Under the pieces are notes generated by a model. The model saw nothing but the letters and a program-made list of their open reading frames with translations, did no database searches and was not told the DNA's origin. A DNA stretch of 64,000 nt from Dioscorea cayenensis subsp. rotundata. Its lineage: Eukaryota; Streptophyta; Magnoliopsida; Dioscoreales; Dioscoreaceae. Shown piece after piece: positions 43,946 to 56,165 of the stretch. Location of the stretch: positions 3,500,054-3,564,053 of the forward strand of contig NC_052484.1 of the NCBI RefSeq assembly GCF_009730915.1, read 5' to 3'. Every line of letters starts with the position of its first letter. Positions within the stretch are counted from its first letter, which is position 1. The translations under genes were made by a program, and so were the position numbers.

Positions 43946-44731
43946 ATGGCTACCACCACCACCACGGACCATCAACGCATCCATCCACTAGACCTCGAGT
44001 CCGCCACCGCCCCTTCCGCCCCTCTCGTTCCCCGCCACCAAACCACCTCCGAAAAAACCCCCCTTCATCCCCCAAACCCTAACCCTAACCCTAATCCCCC
44101 TTTTCAACGTTCCATCCCTCTTTCTCATCTCCCTCCTCCCAAACGCCGCCGCTCCTGCTTCTGCAAATGCCTTTGCTGGTCTCTCCTCCTCCTCATCCTC
44201 CTCATCGTCGCCATCGCCGCCACGGCCGGCATCCTCTACTGGATTTTCGACCCTAAACTCCCCAAATACTCCGTCAATCGCCTCACAATTTCCGCTTTCA
44301 CTGTCAACACCGATCTCCACATCAACGCTATTTTCAATGTCAATGTCACTGCCATCAATCCAAACAAGAAAATTGGGATTTATTATCTTGACGGCAGTGA
44401 ATTGAATGTCTTCTACTCCGATACCAACCTTTGCTCCGGCGAGTTCCCCGTTTTTTATCAAGGTCATCGGAATACCACGGTGATGTCGGTGCCGTTAAAT
44501 GGCGACGTTAAGGTTGATTCCCAACTCGTTAGTGAGTTAACGGCGCAGCAACAAGCCGGTAACGTGCCGTTAGTTTTTAAAGGTAACGTTCCCGTTAAAG
44601 TTAAGTTTGGGGCTTTGAAACTTTGGAAAGTAACGGCGAGGGTTACTTGTGACGTTACCGTTAATAGTTTAAATGTTGGGAGTCCGATTAGTATTAAGAC
44701 TAGTAGTTGTAAGTTTAAATTAAAACTTTGA
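43946..44731 (+). CDS. NDR1/HIN1-like (LEA_2 family) membrane protein
   Basis: Intronless, 261 residues. A Pro/Thr-rich cytosolic N-terminus (1-65) holds a PNPNPNPN run and a basic KRRR. It is followed by a Cys cluster (CFCKCLCW, 71-78) and one membrane span at about 79-100. The LEA_2 domain (about 105-240) carries the NHL hallmarks LPKYSVNRL, FNVNVTAINPNKKIGIYY and FYQGHRNTT. The end is SISIKTSSCKFKLKL-like (SPISIKTSSCKFKLKL). NHL proteins sit in the plasma membrane and act in pathogen defence and stress; NHL6/NHL13-type members look closest from memory. GC content falls from the 5' to the 3' end, as in monocot genes. Complete, no breaks. Confidence 0.93.
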   Translation: MATTTTTDHQRIHPLDLESATAPSAPLVPRHQTTSEKTPLHPPNPNPNPNPPFQRSIPLSHLPPPKRRRSCFCKCLCWSLLLLILLIVAIAATAGILYWIFDPKLPKYSVNRLTISAFTVNTDLHINAIFNVNVTAINPNKKIGIYYLDGSELNVFYSDTNLCSGEFPVFYQGHRNTTVMSVPLNGDVKVDSQLVSELTAQQQAGNVPLVFKGNVPVKVKFGALKLWKVTARVTCDVTVNSLNVGSPISIKTSSCKFKLKL

Positions 44732-45340
44732 TTTATTTATTTTTATTTATTTATTCTTTTTTTTATATATATATTTTTTAGATGAATAATAATTGGAGTT
44801 TTGGATTCTCCGATTTATGGTGCGTTTTTTTTGGTTTTTATTTGTATTGATATATGTATACACATGTTATGAGAGATTATTATTGATGTGAATATATATA
44901 TATATATATGCATGTTTTTTTTTTAATGGTGAAAATGCATTGGTGTTTTTCTTTATTATTGTTATTGGCATATTGCTCATGATTGTAATAATTTATTGAT
45001 AGATATTGATAATTTTTATTAGAAAAATATAGTTTTAATAATATGCCATTGTTTAACCAAGTTCTAGTTGATACGTTTTTGGATTATAATTTAAATTTTA
45101 AATATATTATATTATTTTTAATATGGGTTTAAGTTATTTATGAACATATATTTACTGTTCATTAGAGATCCAACAGCTACTGTTTATATATACTACATAA
45201 ATTATTATTTTTGAGTAATATATACTGCTCTATAATATTGTTTGATGTTATTTATAAATGAATCATGACCGTTAGATTACTATCAAACCGCTATTTTTAA
45301 GACATTTAAAACGATAGATCTTCATATTATATTATATATA

Positions 45341-45379
<39 letters not shown>

Positions 45380-46222
45380 TGTGTAAGTGATCATGCCGGA
45401 TGGAAGTCTAGCAAGTTTGGCGTGTAGGAAAGTGAGAAGTTTGCAAAAAGAGTAGGTAGCGGTTGTTGAACAAGTGGATTAAGTCCATGAAGAAAAATAC
45501 TAGTTTTTCAAAAGTTTAAATTAATTTTGAAGACTTAGTCAAGTCCCACAAGTTTAGCATTTGTTTATTTCATTGTCCAAACCCTAAAAATCAAAGCACT
45601 AGAAAATTGATTGTTTATGTCTTGTTGTGTAATACTTTGAAAAAGTCACATTTATTTATTTAATTCTATACCATATAATTTAATAAATTTTATTAAAAAG
45701 ATAAAACTACCCTCACTTTATTACGGGATAAACAAATATAAATATTTCGAGGTACATTAGATTTTTTTTTTATAAAGATAATTAGCAATTTATTATGAGT
45801 TATACAGCAATTATCTCTTCTATTTGTTTTTTGACATATTTACCCCTACATCTATGCCCAACAAAAAAACATACAACAAATAAATTTGAGACATACTCCA
45901 CCGCACAAAATCATTAATTTTTAAGAAAAACAAATACTTTCTTCCACAGCTTTCATCGTTATAAGTATTTCTATATATAATTATAACAAAAAAAAATTAA
46001 AAAAAAATATATAATGCACAATTGTTTATAAAATATCATGTAAATATATTTGTATATAAAGAGTAGAGAAGACATTTCACTAACATTTCATCCGTTGATC
46101 AGGTATATATATGAAGAAGAAACTTTTCATATAAATAAATAAAATCTTTGGCCAAAACTTATAAGTAGTATTATATATATATACATATATAATCTCATAA
46201 TGTTGATTTTATATTTTTGATA
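44732..46222. other. AT-rich intergenic DNA between convergent genes
   Basis: This holds the 3' flanks of the NHL gene (plus) and DUF1308 gene (minus). AT microsatellites lie near 44,897-44,909 and 45,346-45,376. No gene is seen. Confidence 0.5.
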
Positions 46223-46885
46223 TTAATCACCAGTTAATGCACGAGGTCTATGTTCAATAATCAACAAAGACATACCAGTTTGTTGTATAGCTCTCACAAA
46301 TCCCATGTTTGCAGTGAGAGTAGGAGCATGCCAGTAATCCCCAGTACCAAAAACAACCTTGTTCTTTAAAGCTATTTTTCTCGTTGTCGGTAAATCCATT
46401 AATCGTGTGGAAGGGCAATCTGGTACAATCCTGCAAAGCCAAATCAATTTTTTAAAAAAAAATCAAATTTCAGCAATGTTTTAGCATTAAAAAATCATAG
46501 CCTATAAATGTAAACATCACAGCAATGCTAATTTGATTTGGTCAAACAGTTCCAAGTTAAAAAAGAGTATACTTCTGGGCAATCAAAACAGGAATTTATG
46601 AACATGATATACATAATTTTATGGTCACATTTACATAAAAAAGGATTCTTTTTTGTCAAGTTTATAAATCATGTTTACTTCAAATACAAGTGATATAATA
46701 CATCAAGAAGCATTTTCTGCAGTTTTGCACAATATGATATGTAGATGTCACAATTACAACCAAATAATTGTGACAAGAATGTCAAGATAGAAAAGTTTAC
46801 TTGTTTGACAAATCCAGAAGAAAATATGAGCATTATATACCTAATTAGGTTCTCCATTGTCACATTATGCATAGAAACATTAAAA

Positions 46886-46938
<53 letters not shown>

Positions 46939-49900
46939 TGTCAAGTTTATAGATCATGCTTATCTGAAATGAGAGTGAAAGCATACATCAAGAAAATTTG
47001 TACAACTTTAAATAATTGGCTATATAATAATAATAAAGGTGTAATTGAGACAATCAGGTTAAGTTAAAAAAGGTTAAACATTGACAAATCAGCCAAAAGT
47101 AATACTTGTTTGAACACTAAAGTGGTTACAATAAATCCAAGATAGGGAACAAGATTTCTGAGAGTTGTTTCCTGGATCAATAGGTGGGTGCTTGGGCTTT
47201 CCTGGTTAGGTTACACATAAAAGAAAATAGAGAAAATTGCTTGTTCACCCCTATAGGAGTGAATAATTACTAATATGCCCTTCTAACAATCAAATTGCTT
47301 ATATTCCCCCACAAAACACTTTCATTTGCTTATATATCCTTGTGGTTAAAAATAACTTTAAAATCCTATCAAAAGCCTGATTTATCCTTGACTGTTGTAT
47401 TCACCCATGATCGATGAAGAGAAGAAAGTGAGAGGTAGACTGGCCCCTTTTTATGAAATTTTTTAGTTGACTTCTACTCATAGTGGTAGATAAACGAATA
47501 CCAATAATTTTGTACGGGTATAAAACCAAATAAGGTTCATACAGAGGTATAATCACAACTATCCATTTTATGATATGTACGCCAGAAAAAAAAAACCATG
47601 AAAGAGAGTGTCCTTCAGTCATGTTTGCAGACTATGTGTTCTACTTAAAACATGACAAACATGAGTGGAAACATATATAAAGAAAAACTGCAGTAAGAAA
47701 GCTCAAATTTTAATGTTGCATTTATATGAACATGCTAACCAAGCTTTGGATAGGCCATAGTATTATCAGACACTGATGCAAAAGCAAATGTTAGAATCCC
47801 TAGATCACAAGGAACATATAGAAGATAATCCAATAAAAAATCACCCAGAAATCGAAAAGAAAATCAATTAGGAGAACCAGTTATTCTTTTGGTTATAATT
47901 GGTTTTGGGTTAATGGAATCTTGTAGGCACCACTCATGTTAAAAAGCATCAGAAGCATTATAGGTCATAATGCAAACGTGTCCTTTGATAAATACTCAAT
48001 GAATTGGAAAAACCTAATAATATAATGTCAGTGAATTACTTTCACAAATTTCCAAGCTAATAAGTTCAATTTTGTCATAAGACAATAAACTTGCAAAGAA
48101 GGTTGGACTCCAACAATTTGGAACAAATTAAAAGTTCTAAACTGAAGTAATCTACAATCATAAAGAACATAACAAGAAGTAGGTTGACGCATTTTGCACT
48201 TTGAGGAGCATTTAAAATAGGTTTTGGAAAAATGAGAGTTAAAAATGGATGGCAGATGACATTCACTAGCTTCTACTAAGTACCCAGCATAAAAGGCAAC
48301 TGTTGCTCAGGAAACTTACACAAGGAGTTTTAATAGTTGCTCTGCCCTCAACTTTTCGTTGGGCCCTCCACACATTGAAACAAGCTCCTTAAACTCTGAG
48401 CATACACTTTCACAGATGATACCTTTCTTTCCAGCTATCGCATTCCTCATCTGAGCAAGAATTGGATCTTGTAGTTCAGACATTACCTGAAGATAGGAAA
48501 CAAGATAGTTAAATAATTATTAGATGACCATCAATATGAATAATTCAGATGAGACAAAATTGTAATTATAGAAGCACGACACATCACACTAACAATAGAC
48601 AATCACTAAATAAAAACACAAACACCACAATGCAATGAACCCACAAACAACCAGATTTAAATTTGTGGTATCAAATCCTTTAAAGAGCCAACTCTCACTT
48701 AGTCAATCCACTTGAATTAAATGAGTAAAATATTCTTAGATTACCATGAACAGAAGGCAAAACCATAAGAGTTGATATTTTATTTTATTTTAAAGGCTTA
48801 TAACAGGAAAACACATAGACATAGGGCAAAATTCCTAGTCATCGATAAATCCACGATAGAAAGATGAGTCAAGGTACAAGTATGTGGAGACATACAATTA
48901 GCATTCTAAACTAATTATTTACTTTCTTCATGAGAAAGGATGCTTTTTTGCTCTTATAAAGCAGTTCATGAAGAATTCTACCTTAGGAAATGTGAAGAGT
49001 ATAAACAATTTTGCAAAATCATATAACTTTAGCACATTCAACATCACAACAACAATGCTTCAAAACTAGCCCTATAAGAATAATCAACTTAAAGTATTTT
49101 AGAGCTGGCATGGTAATTCGAGCAACTTAGAAATTATTCATTTATCCAATGCAACCATTTGTACATAAACAAAAGTCATGATCAAGCAATTCATATTGTC
49201 ACCAAAACAACAAATATCAGCAGCAATATGGGTTTACTCTTGATGAAAGTTATGAACCCACATCCTGAATACTACATAAATTTGATTAGTAACTCACATG
49301 GTGTTCTCTCTACACACATCTGATCAAACAAGTAAAAACAATGGCATACAGTGAATTGCAAAATCATATAACTCTACCACATTCAACATCAAAACAAGCA
49401 AAAATTCACACTTAGTCCAAGGAATCATCACACTGCAAATAAAGCCTCCTAAACCAAAGAGCCCATGGATTCATTCCAAGCAAGCATTTGTACATAAACA
49501 ATCAAGGAGAAGCATATATACTCGCAAAGCATCAATATGTTACCTGTGCTATCACAAACTCATAATTGCCCTTGAACCTTCTCCTTATATCATCCTGTGG
49601 CCCATTCAACAACTGCTCAGCACCACCATTGCTTATCCCAGACACCATAGCAACCAATGCAGTGGTATCAAAATTAACAACATCCACAGAACCTACACCA
49701 CCAACTCTCATCGAAGAAACCAGAGAATCAAACTCTTCACCAGAACAAACCTCATAGTCATCTTCCAAATCACCCAAGCCTCTCAACCCATTGCCAGAAT
49801 CCACCCCAATCTTAATCTCAAATGCCCGATCTTTTCCACAAAGCATCAGAACATCAATCCACCCATCCTCCAACTCTTTAAAAAGGTCAATCTCCACAGC

Positions 49901-50482
49901 CCCAAACTCATTCTCAAGCTTATCCACAATCTCATCACCAATCCCATGGGAGAAGACAAGAATGACGGATTCCGGCTTGAGAGCAAGAGCGGAGCGAGCG
50001 GCGCAGACGACCCGTTCTATTCTTTGCCGGAGGCCCTTGTGGCGGCAAGAGGGGAGCCAGGAGACGTGTTTGGGGTTACGATCAGAGACAAGCAGCCAAG
50101 CTGGAGAGCGGTGGACGGTGCAGACGAGGTCGAGGTGTACAGGGAGTGGCGCGGCCGGGAGTGGTCTGGAGAGGCGGGAGATGGAAGTGACGGAGGGATG
50201 GAGGACGATGCGGGCAAGGGATTCAAGGTAGCCAATATTGGAGGAGATGGGCCGGCGCCGGCGATCAAGAGGGATGCTGGAAAGGAAGCGGAGCTCAGCG
50301 TCGAGGAGGCGGAGAAGGGTGAGCTTTGATGAGAGGGAGATCTTGGAGGAGGGGAAGGGTTGGTCGAGGAGGAGGCGGAGGGACGTGCACCGCCTCTTCA
50401 ACCGCAAGACTTCGTCGTCTCCGGCGACCTCGCCGCCGGTGGGATCCGAAGTAGGGTTCGCAGTGTCGCCGGGAAGCTCCAT
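46223..50482 (-). CDS. UPF0415/DUF1308 protein (C7orf25-like), three exons
   Basis: Exons on the minus strand: 49,544-50,482; 48,320-48,486; 46,223-46,430, joined with GT-AG introns and phase kept, 1,314 bp, 437 residues. Start ATG at 50,482 (MELPGDTANP). Landmarks: HRSPAWLLVSDRNPKHVSWL and VVNFDTTALVAMVSGISNGG in exon 1; GKKGIICESVCSEFKELVSM in exon 2; FGTGDYWHAPTLTANMGFVR and the C-terminal EHRPRALTGD in exon 3. This family is found in animals and plants at about this length; its biochemical role is not established to my knowledge. Exon 1 is GC-rich at its 5' end. Introns (48,487-49,543 and 46,431-48,319) hold only repeats. Confidence 0.92.
46651..47010. repeat. Duplicated segment and (AT)n in DUF1308 intron 2
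   Basis: The phrase TTTGTCAAGTTTATA(A/G)ATCATG and the following 60 bp occur at 46,652 and again at 46,937, about 285 bp apart. (AT)n at 46,888-46,935 lies just before the second copy. Further right in the intron, 47,228-47,395 repeats TTGCTTATATTCCCC-like words of the kind seen at 62,330. Confidence 0.7.
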
Positions 50483-51070
50483 GAGGGTTTTGCCGAGCTT
50501 CGTTCCGGCAAACCTTTTAAATAGCTCCGCATGTTTTTTACGGATATATCCCCGTAATTTCTAAAATTACACACACTGTTTTTTGGTTTATGCATACAAA
50601 ACCTTATAGTTTTACATAAATAGTAAATACATTTGAGGCACAAAAAACTCCCTCCGATCCTTCTTTGGTAGGAAATTTATAAAGCATTAAATATTAGTTT
50701 CTAAATTTACTTAAATATTTAATATATTTTTTTATTTTTAACAGACATATTCAACTCCATATTTTTTTAAATCATATTTTAAATAAGAATAATTTTGAAA
50801 AATTAATACTCCTCATTTTTTTGGATGTATCTCTGTAAATTCTAAATTTACACACTGTCTTTTTTTGTTTATGCATTCAGAACCTTATAATTTTACATAA
50901 ATACACTTGGGGCATAAAATACTGCTCCTGTCCATCTTCGATGTTTTTTACTTGTTAATGTAGAAAATTTATAAAGCATTAAATATTAGTTTCTAAATTT
51001 ACTTATATATTTAATGTAGCACATTTTATTAAATCATATTTTAAATAAGAGTAATTTTGAAAAATTAATA
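50483..51070. repeat. Upstream region of DUF1308 gene with 281-bp tandem duplication
   Basis: A TATTTAAAA box (minus strand) lies about 35 bp upstream of the start codon. Beyond it, 50,541-50,821 and 50,822-51,085 are diverged tandem copies of about 281 bp (shared TTATGCAT...AACCTTATA and AATTTATAAAGCATTAAATA). Each carries a CTCCCTCCG-like word as in Stowaway MITEs. Confidence 0.65.
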
Positions 51071-51082
51071 CTTCCTCCCATC

Positions 51083-51091
51083 TTTTTTTAC
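51083..51091. repeat. Mutator-like target-site duplication, left copy
   Basis: TTTTTTTAC, identical to 56,407-56,415. Confidence 0.93.
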
Positions 51092-51391
51092 GGGTTCATC
51101 TCGCCTGGTTTCATAACCAGGCGAGTCCCTGGTCAACCATTTAGAGATTGACAACAGTCTGCATCAGATGACGCCACGTGGCAAAAAAAAAATTATGAAT
51201 TCTCTTTGACGGTGACGACGGTCAACAAAACAAAGAGAGCGGGAAAATTTGGGAAATGAAAATCCTCTCATCTGGGTTCATCTCCACTAACCAAAACCTC
51301 TTCATCCTCTCCTTCTTCTCCTTCTACTCTACCGCCGCTACCGCTGCCGCATCACCTTGCCGACTTCGAATCCGGCGAGACAATCTCCTTC
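51092..51391 (+). repeat. Mutator-like terminal inverted repeat, left
   Basis: 300 bp starting GGGTTCATCTCGCCTGG and ending AATCTCCTTC. It includes an 11-bp-stem terminal hairpin (51,100-51,125) and CT-rich sequence like a gene leader. Confidence 0.95.
51100..51125. repeat. Terminal hairpin in the left inverted repeat
   Basis: Stem CTCGCCTGGTT / AACCAGGCGAG with loop TCAT, starting eight bases from the element end. The same 26-nt hairpin is at 56,373-56,398 in the right repeat. Confidence 0.9.
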
Positions 51392-51867
51392 ACCGGCAAC
51401 CTCTTCGTAGCGCACCATGAATTCATTGAAACCTAGATTTGAAGGTAGGGTTCCAAGTCTCTTCTCCTAGTTTCAAATTTGAGAATTTTGAGGTCTGTTT
51501 GTCACAATTTTAGCCCCATCTTCAGTTAATTTTGCCTCTTTTTTGGCTTTTCTCAAGTCTCCTGGATATGATTTAGAGAGACAGAGTGAAGGAAAAAGAT
51601 CAGTTCTGTGATTTCCATTAAAGTGGATAGCTTTTGGGATTTCCATTAAAGTGGACATTGCCATTTGCCAGGAATTTCTGGTACTCTATCTGTTTCACCT
51701 GCAAAGATATTGGTTTTATCCATTAAAGCATTTCTTTTTCATGATTTAGTTTGGACAGACTTGCAATATCTTAGCTCATCCATCAACAAATTTATATTAG
51801 TTCTTGAAATTTCACAGTAAATCCTTGTTTTAATTTTGTACTAATTAGAAATTTTTATTATTTAGAT

Positions 51868-54567
51868 ATGGGAGACAATTTGAAGCATCAACTATGTCAA
51901 ATGGAACCGAATGGCTTAGATCTTTTACTCTCTATTAATCCTATTGATGTTGTTGGAAGCTCGGTGGTGGCAAACTCGGTACCACAAATCTTGGTAGAGG
52001 AAAGTTATGCAGTGGAAAGTTTGAAGGATGGGAGCTTAAAAATGAAAAGCTCTGTAGTAGGAAGCTTTGATTGGTATGTATTTAAAAAATATATTACTCA
52101 CTGGTTTTTATAGAAGCAAAATTAGTGAACTTGGCTAAGTTATTTATGTTATTGTCATTTGGTTTAAAATAGGGAATATCATTCGGAGGAAAATATGATA
52201 GAACTTGATGAAGGAGATGAAAATGTGAACCAATGTATCTATGACATGGAGAAGGAGAAGGTTAGTTTATAATTTAATAATTAGTATAATTAGATGCATA
52301 ATATTAATAATTTAAAAAAATAATAAGCGCTTTTATTTTTTTCACAATAGGATGATGACATATTTTTATGATGATAACCCTAAATTGGGTAAGACCTTTG
52401 GTACCGAGGAAGAAGCATACTCTTTTTACAATGCATATGCATTGAACGTTGGATTTAGCATAAGAAAAGGATGGGTTAAGAGAAACAAAGATGGTGTGAT
52501 ACATTGTAGAAGATTTTTGTTGTTCTAAAAAAAGGGAAACGTACTCAAGATAAGAGGTATGAAAAATTTGAAAAATTCATCGAGCGGAGACAAGAACGAG
52601 TTGTTTGGCACATATGATAATTTCACGAGAAGATAGCGGAATGTTTATAGTATCAAGTTTTTGAAGGGCAACATAATCATGAACTTGCACGTAAAGAGTT
52701 TGCACATATGTTACGATCACACCGGAAAATTAGTGAAGCTCAAGCAACACAATTAGAATTGGCTTACAAGGCGGGACTTACACCAATGAAATATATGAGT
52801 TGCAAAAACAAGATGGTTGGAGGTCGGTCGAATGTGGGTTTTATGAAAAAAGACATTGAAAACCATTTGGGGAAAAAATTGGAGAAACAAGTAGAGAAGG
52901 GTCTCCATAAAGTGATAATGCAATATTTCAATATGATGAGGGTTAAAGATCCACTTTTTTGTGTATGACATGCAATTGGATGATGAAGGAATGATTACAA
53001 ATATTTTTTTGGGCTGATGGGAAAGGAAGATCCGATTATGAAGTTTTTTTGGTGATGTGGTTACCTTTGATACCACTTTCACCGAACAAATAACTATGAA
53101 AGACCTTTTGCTCCATTATTGGGGATTAATAATCATGGACAAACAATAGTCTTTGGTGCATCACTTCTATATCAAGAGAACGTGGAATCATTTGTTTGGC
53201 TATTTCAAACATTTGTAAGGGTGATGAATGGGAAACATCCGAGTACTATTCTAACCGATCAAAAGTCTTTCGCAATGGCGAAAGCAATAGTGGTGGCTTT
53301 TACCAACTACTCATCATCGTCTTTGCATTTGGCATATATATCAAAAATGTCGCTAAACATTTTGGCACATGTATTTTTCCGGTATGCGCACTTTTGCTAT
53401 TGCATTTCAGCATGTTATATATGACTATGAAGATGAAGCATCTTTTCTTGAAGCATGGGAAAATTTACTTGAAAAATTTAACTTAAGAGAGAACCCATGG
53501 CTTTTGAAATTATTTGGAGAAAGGAAAAAATGGGCTATGGTATATGGTCGGCATATTTTTTGTGGAAACATGATGAGCACTCAAAGAAGTGAGAGCTTTA
53601 ATAGTCTATTGAGGAATTACTTAACATCAAAACTCGGGGTAGCAAGATTTTTTGAACAATTTGAGAGAGTTCTTGAAGATAGGCGGTATGCAGAACTTCA
53701 AGAAGATTACAAGATGATGGATCAATCAATATCATCAAAGGAGTTGTGCCCGATCTTGAGACAAATGGTGCAATTGTATACTCCTAATATTTTCCAAAAG
53801 TTGAAGGAAGAACACAATAAGATTCTTTATGTGATGGTTGAATTATTAAGTGAAAGAAATCATTCGAAGACCTACAAGGCTATCCATGTTGATGCTCCTC
53901 ATCATGCTAGTGTAGTGACATTTGATTCCTCAAATGAGACAATTGAGTGTAGTTGTAAAAAATTTGACTTTTCAGGGATTCCTTGTATGCACATGTTGCG
54001 TGTCTTGGATGTAAATCAGAAATTTGTGCTTCCTAGTAAGTATATATTGAAAAGATGGACTAGGAAAGCACGAGATATTGATACTTGTATTTTTGTCTCT
54101 ACCATGGCGGAAGAGGATCCTATTGTGGCAAAAAGCAAGAGATACATGGATATGTGCCATCGTTATCAAAAATTAATTTCAGAAGCATCTAAATGTGAAG
54201 AAGCTTATAAAGAGGTGGTGCGTCATTATTTTGTGCTTGATGCGAAGGTGAAGGATATTGTGAAGATGTCTCACTCAGGAAGGGAAGATTGTCTATCAAC
54301 AGATGATGTATATAATCATAATTTAACTTGTGACTACTCTGATGCTAGAGGATTAGCTATAAGGCATAAGCCAAGTCGTGGAGGTCGTAGCACTAAAAGA
54401 ATCAAAGGTCCACTAGAGCAATCGAAGAAGAAGAAGAAAAGAACTCGTGAGTGATATTTTTTTATTGAATTATAATACCAACACGTTTTAAAAAAATAAT
54501 CCTTGTAAAATTCCTTTTTTTGTGCTGCCTTGCAGGTGATCCATTGGAGGGAGAAAAATTGAGTTGA
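51868..54567 (+). pseudogene. FAR1-class Mutator-like transposase, frameshifted
   Basis: Exon 1 runs 51,868-52,073 (MGDNLKHQLCQM...), exon 2 52,173-52,260, a long exon starts at 52,351, and a last exon lies at 54,536-54,567 after a GTGAGT donor at 54,447. The long exon shows the FAR1 DNA-binding region (EEEAYSFYNAYALNVGFSIR), the MULE transposase domain (GDVVTFDTTF, GINNHGQTIVFGASLLYQEN, STILTDQKSFAMAKAI) and a SWIM zinc finger (ECSCKKFDFSGIPCMHMLRV). A Lys-rich tail follows. Frameshifts occur at about 52,366, 52,520, 52,965, 53,010 and near 53,390; the intact final stretch is 53,369-54,446. FAR1/FHY3-type host regulators descend from such transposases, but the inverted repeats show this is an element. 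Confidence 0.88.
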
Positions 54568-54844
54568 TTTTTATTTAGGAGTTAAGAGGTGTATGGAGGT
54601 GGTCATAATATGTAAGTAACTTGATTTGTATCCAAGTGGCTATGAGAGAAGAAAGCATTTCTAGTTGCCTATTGTGACTGACATTTGTTCACTTTTATGC
54701 AGGTATTGGTAGCAATTATCCTAAAGAATTGTCCTTAAGTAATCTTGCTGATGAAGATGTACTTTTGAAAGAATCATTTTGTCCTTTGATTTTTTAAAAG
54801 TCCAGTGAATGGAATCATTTTGTAAAATACAATTGTTTATGAGC

Positions 54845-55043
54845 ATGTTTGTTTCATTACATCCTGCTTGTAAAATCTCTGGGGATGTATGTGGCTGACA
54901 AGCTTCGAGAAACTTCTTTGTGTAGAGCCTGTAGCATTTCCCAGATACTGACCTTCGGTAGCATCCTGATCTCCTGTATGCACTTTCCTTCCAACAGGGC
55001 CACCCTTCCTTGTTGAGGGTGGAGCAGCCTTGAAAATCTTCTT
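54845..55043 (-). pseudogene. Captured DEAH-box helicase fragment 2 (around motifs V-VI)
   Basis: After a CAG acceptor at 55,044-55,046 the minus strand reads KKIFKAAPPSTRKGGPVGRK, as upstream of motif V in DEAH helicases. It then, in another frame, reads RRSGCYRRSVSGKCYRLYTK and FLEACQPHTSPEILQAG, matching the RSGRAGRT-PGKC-RLYT...PEIL region of motif VI. Motif V and the part between are deleted, and the second Gly-Arg of motif VI is changed. The DNA between the two fragments (55,047-55,886) looks like intron. Confidence 0.75.
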
Positions 55044-55886
55044 CTGTTGTTCAATTAACAATGTTGAATGGAATGGATGGGAACAATGCACCATAAAGTT
55101 CAGAAGATCTCAAGGGAAAACTCTATCAAATGCATACAGACCATGAAAAGAAAATAATATAGAGAGCACTCGACATGTTACCAGCAATTATGTGTAGCCT
55201 GCTATTATAGAGATGCTAGTACAGTGAACACTTAGATAAAGAAGACCACCAAATCCAGAGTTTGTCCAACCTGGGTTTCTCTGGCATATATTGCAGCCAT
55301 TGGATGAAAGAATCTCCATTGTTTATTAATTCTATAATTATTTTGCACCCAAGTCAACTTCTAAAAGTCAGCAATGATCCTGCATTTCCACTCCATCTCA
55401 ATATCAACTAATCCGAATCACAGCATGAACAACTTTATTGTCATAAGAATTCAGTCCTATAATCAGTTCTATTGATTAAAAACCATTTCTTTCTTTGATG
55501 TAGAATATTATCAACATCAAACTCTGAAAGCGAAAAGCAGAAGAAACCAGCATTTTCATCCCAAAATTGATTTTTAAAAAACCTAGAAATTAAATGTTCT
55601 ATATCCCCATAAAGAACGTAAAACTGCATAACCTTGTCCAAGAATCATATTCACAACAATCTCAAGACAAGGTTTTTCAACCAAAACCCACAGAATTGAG
55701 CTCATATGTAGCTCTTCAATACATACATGAAGGGAAAGCAAAAGTTTTATCTGGACAAAACAACATTCATTCTAAATGTACAAACTCACACCATAAACAA
55801 AAGGATTTCCAACTTCAACCAGGCAAACATTACACAAATCCTTGATTCTGAACAAATGAGGAAGATAAAAGAGGAGGATTCTGCAC

Positions 55887-56165
55887 CTGGGTGGACTTCC
55901 CTGATCCACTCCCGGCGGCAACGACGACGATCTGGTGCTTGGCGAGAGCATCAAGGAACTTCTCTTTATGGGCCCCAGCTTCTTCCGCTTCTCTAGGAGC
56001 TTGTAGTACCTGCGAGAGTATGGCCTCCCAGTGAACCCATTCAACTCCATCTGCGCATCGGTGGTCATGGAGAGATCTGTAGGTCTCACCGAAGAGAGGA
56101 GGTCAAAGAAGGAGATTGTCTCGCCGGATTCGAAGTCGGCAAGGTGATGCGGCAGAGGCAGCGAC
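55887..56165 (-). pseudogene. Captured DEAH-box helicase fragment 1 (N-terminal exon to Walker A)
   Basis: The minus strand reads ESGETISFFDLLSS, then MELNGFTGRPYSRRYYKLLE, matching the GRPYS-RYY-(I/L)LEKR region of Prp43/DHX15-type helicases. After a one-frame shift it reads HKEKFLDALAKHQIVVVAAG and GSGSGKSTQ (Walker A). The piece ends exactly at a CAG/GTGCAG donor (exon starts at 55,887), where GKSTQ is an exon end. The upstream half lies in the right inverted repeat. Not functional. Confidence 0.8.

Noticed and set aside
51868..54567. FAR1/FHY3 host transcription factor gene
   Set aside because: Domain order fits FAR1-related proteins, but 300-bp inverted repeats and a 9-bp target duplication surround it and the frame is broken, so it is an element's transposase.
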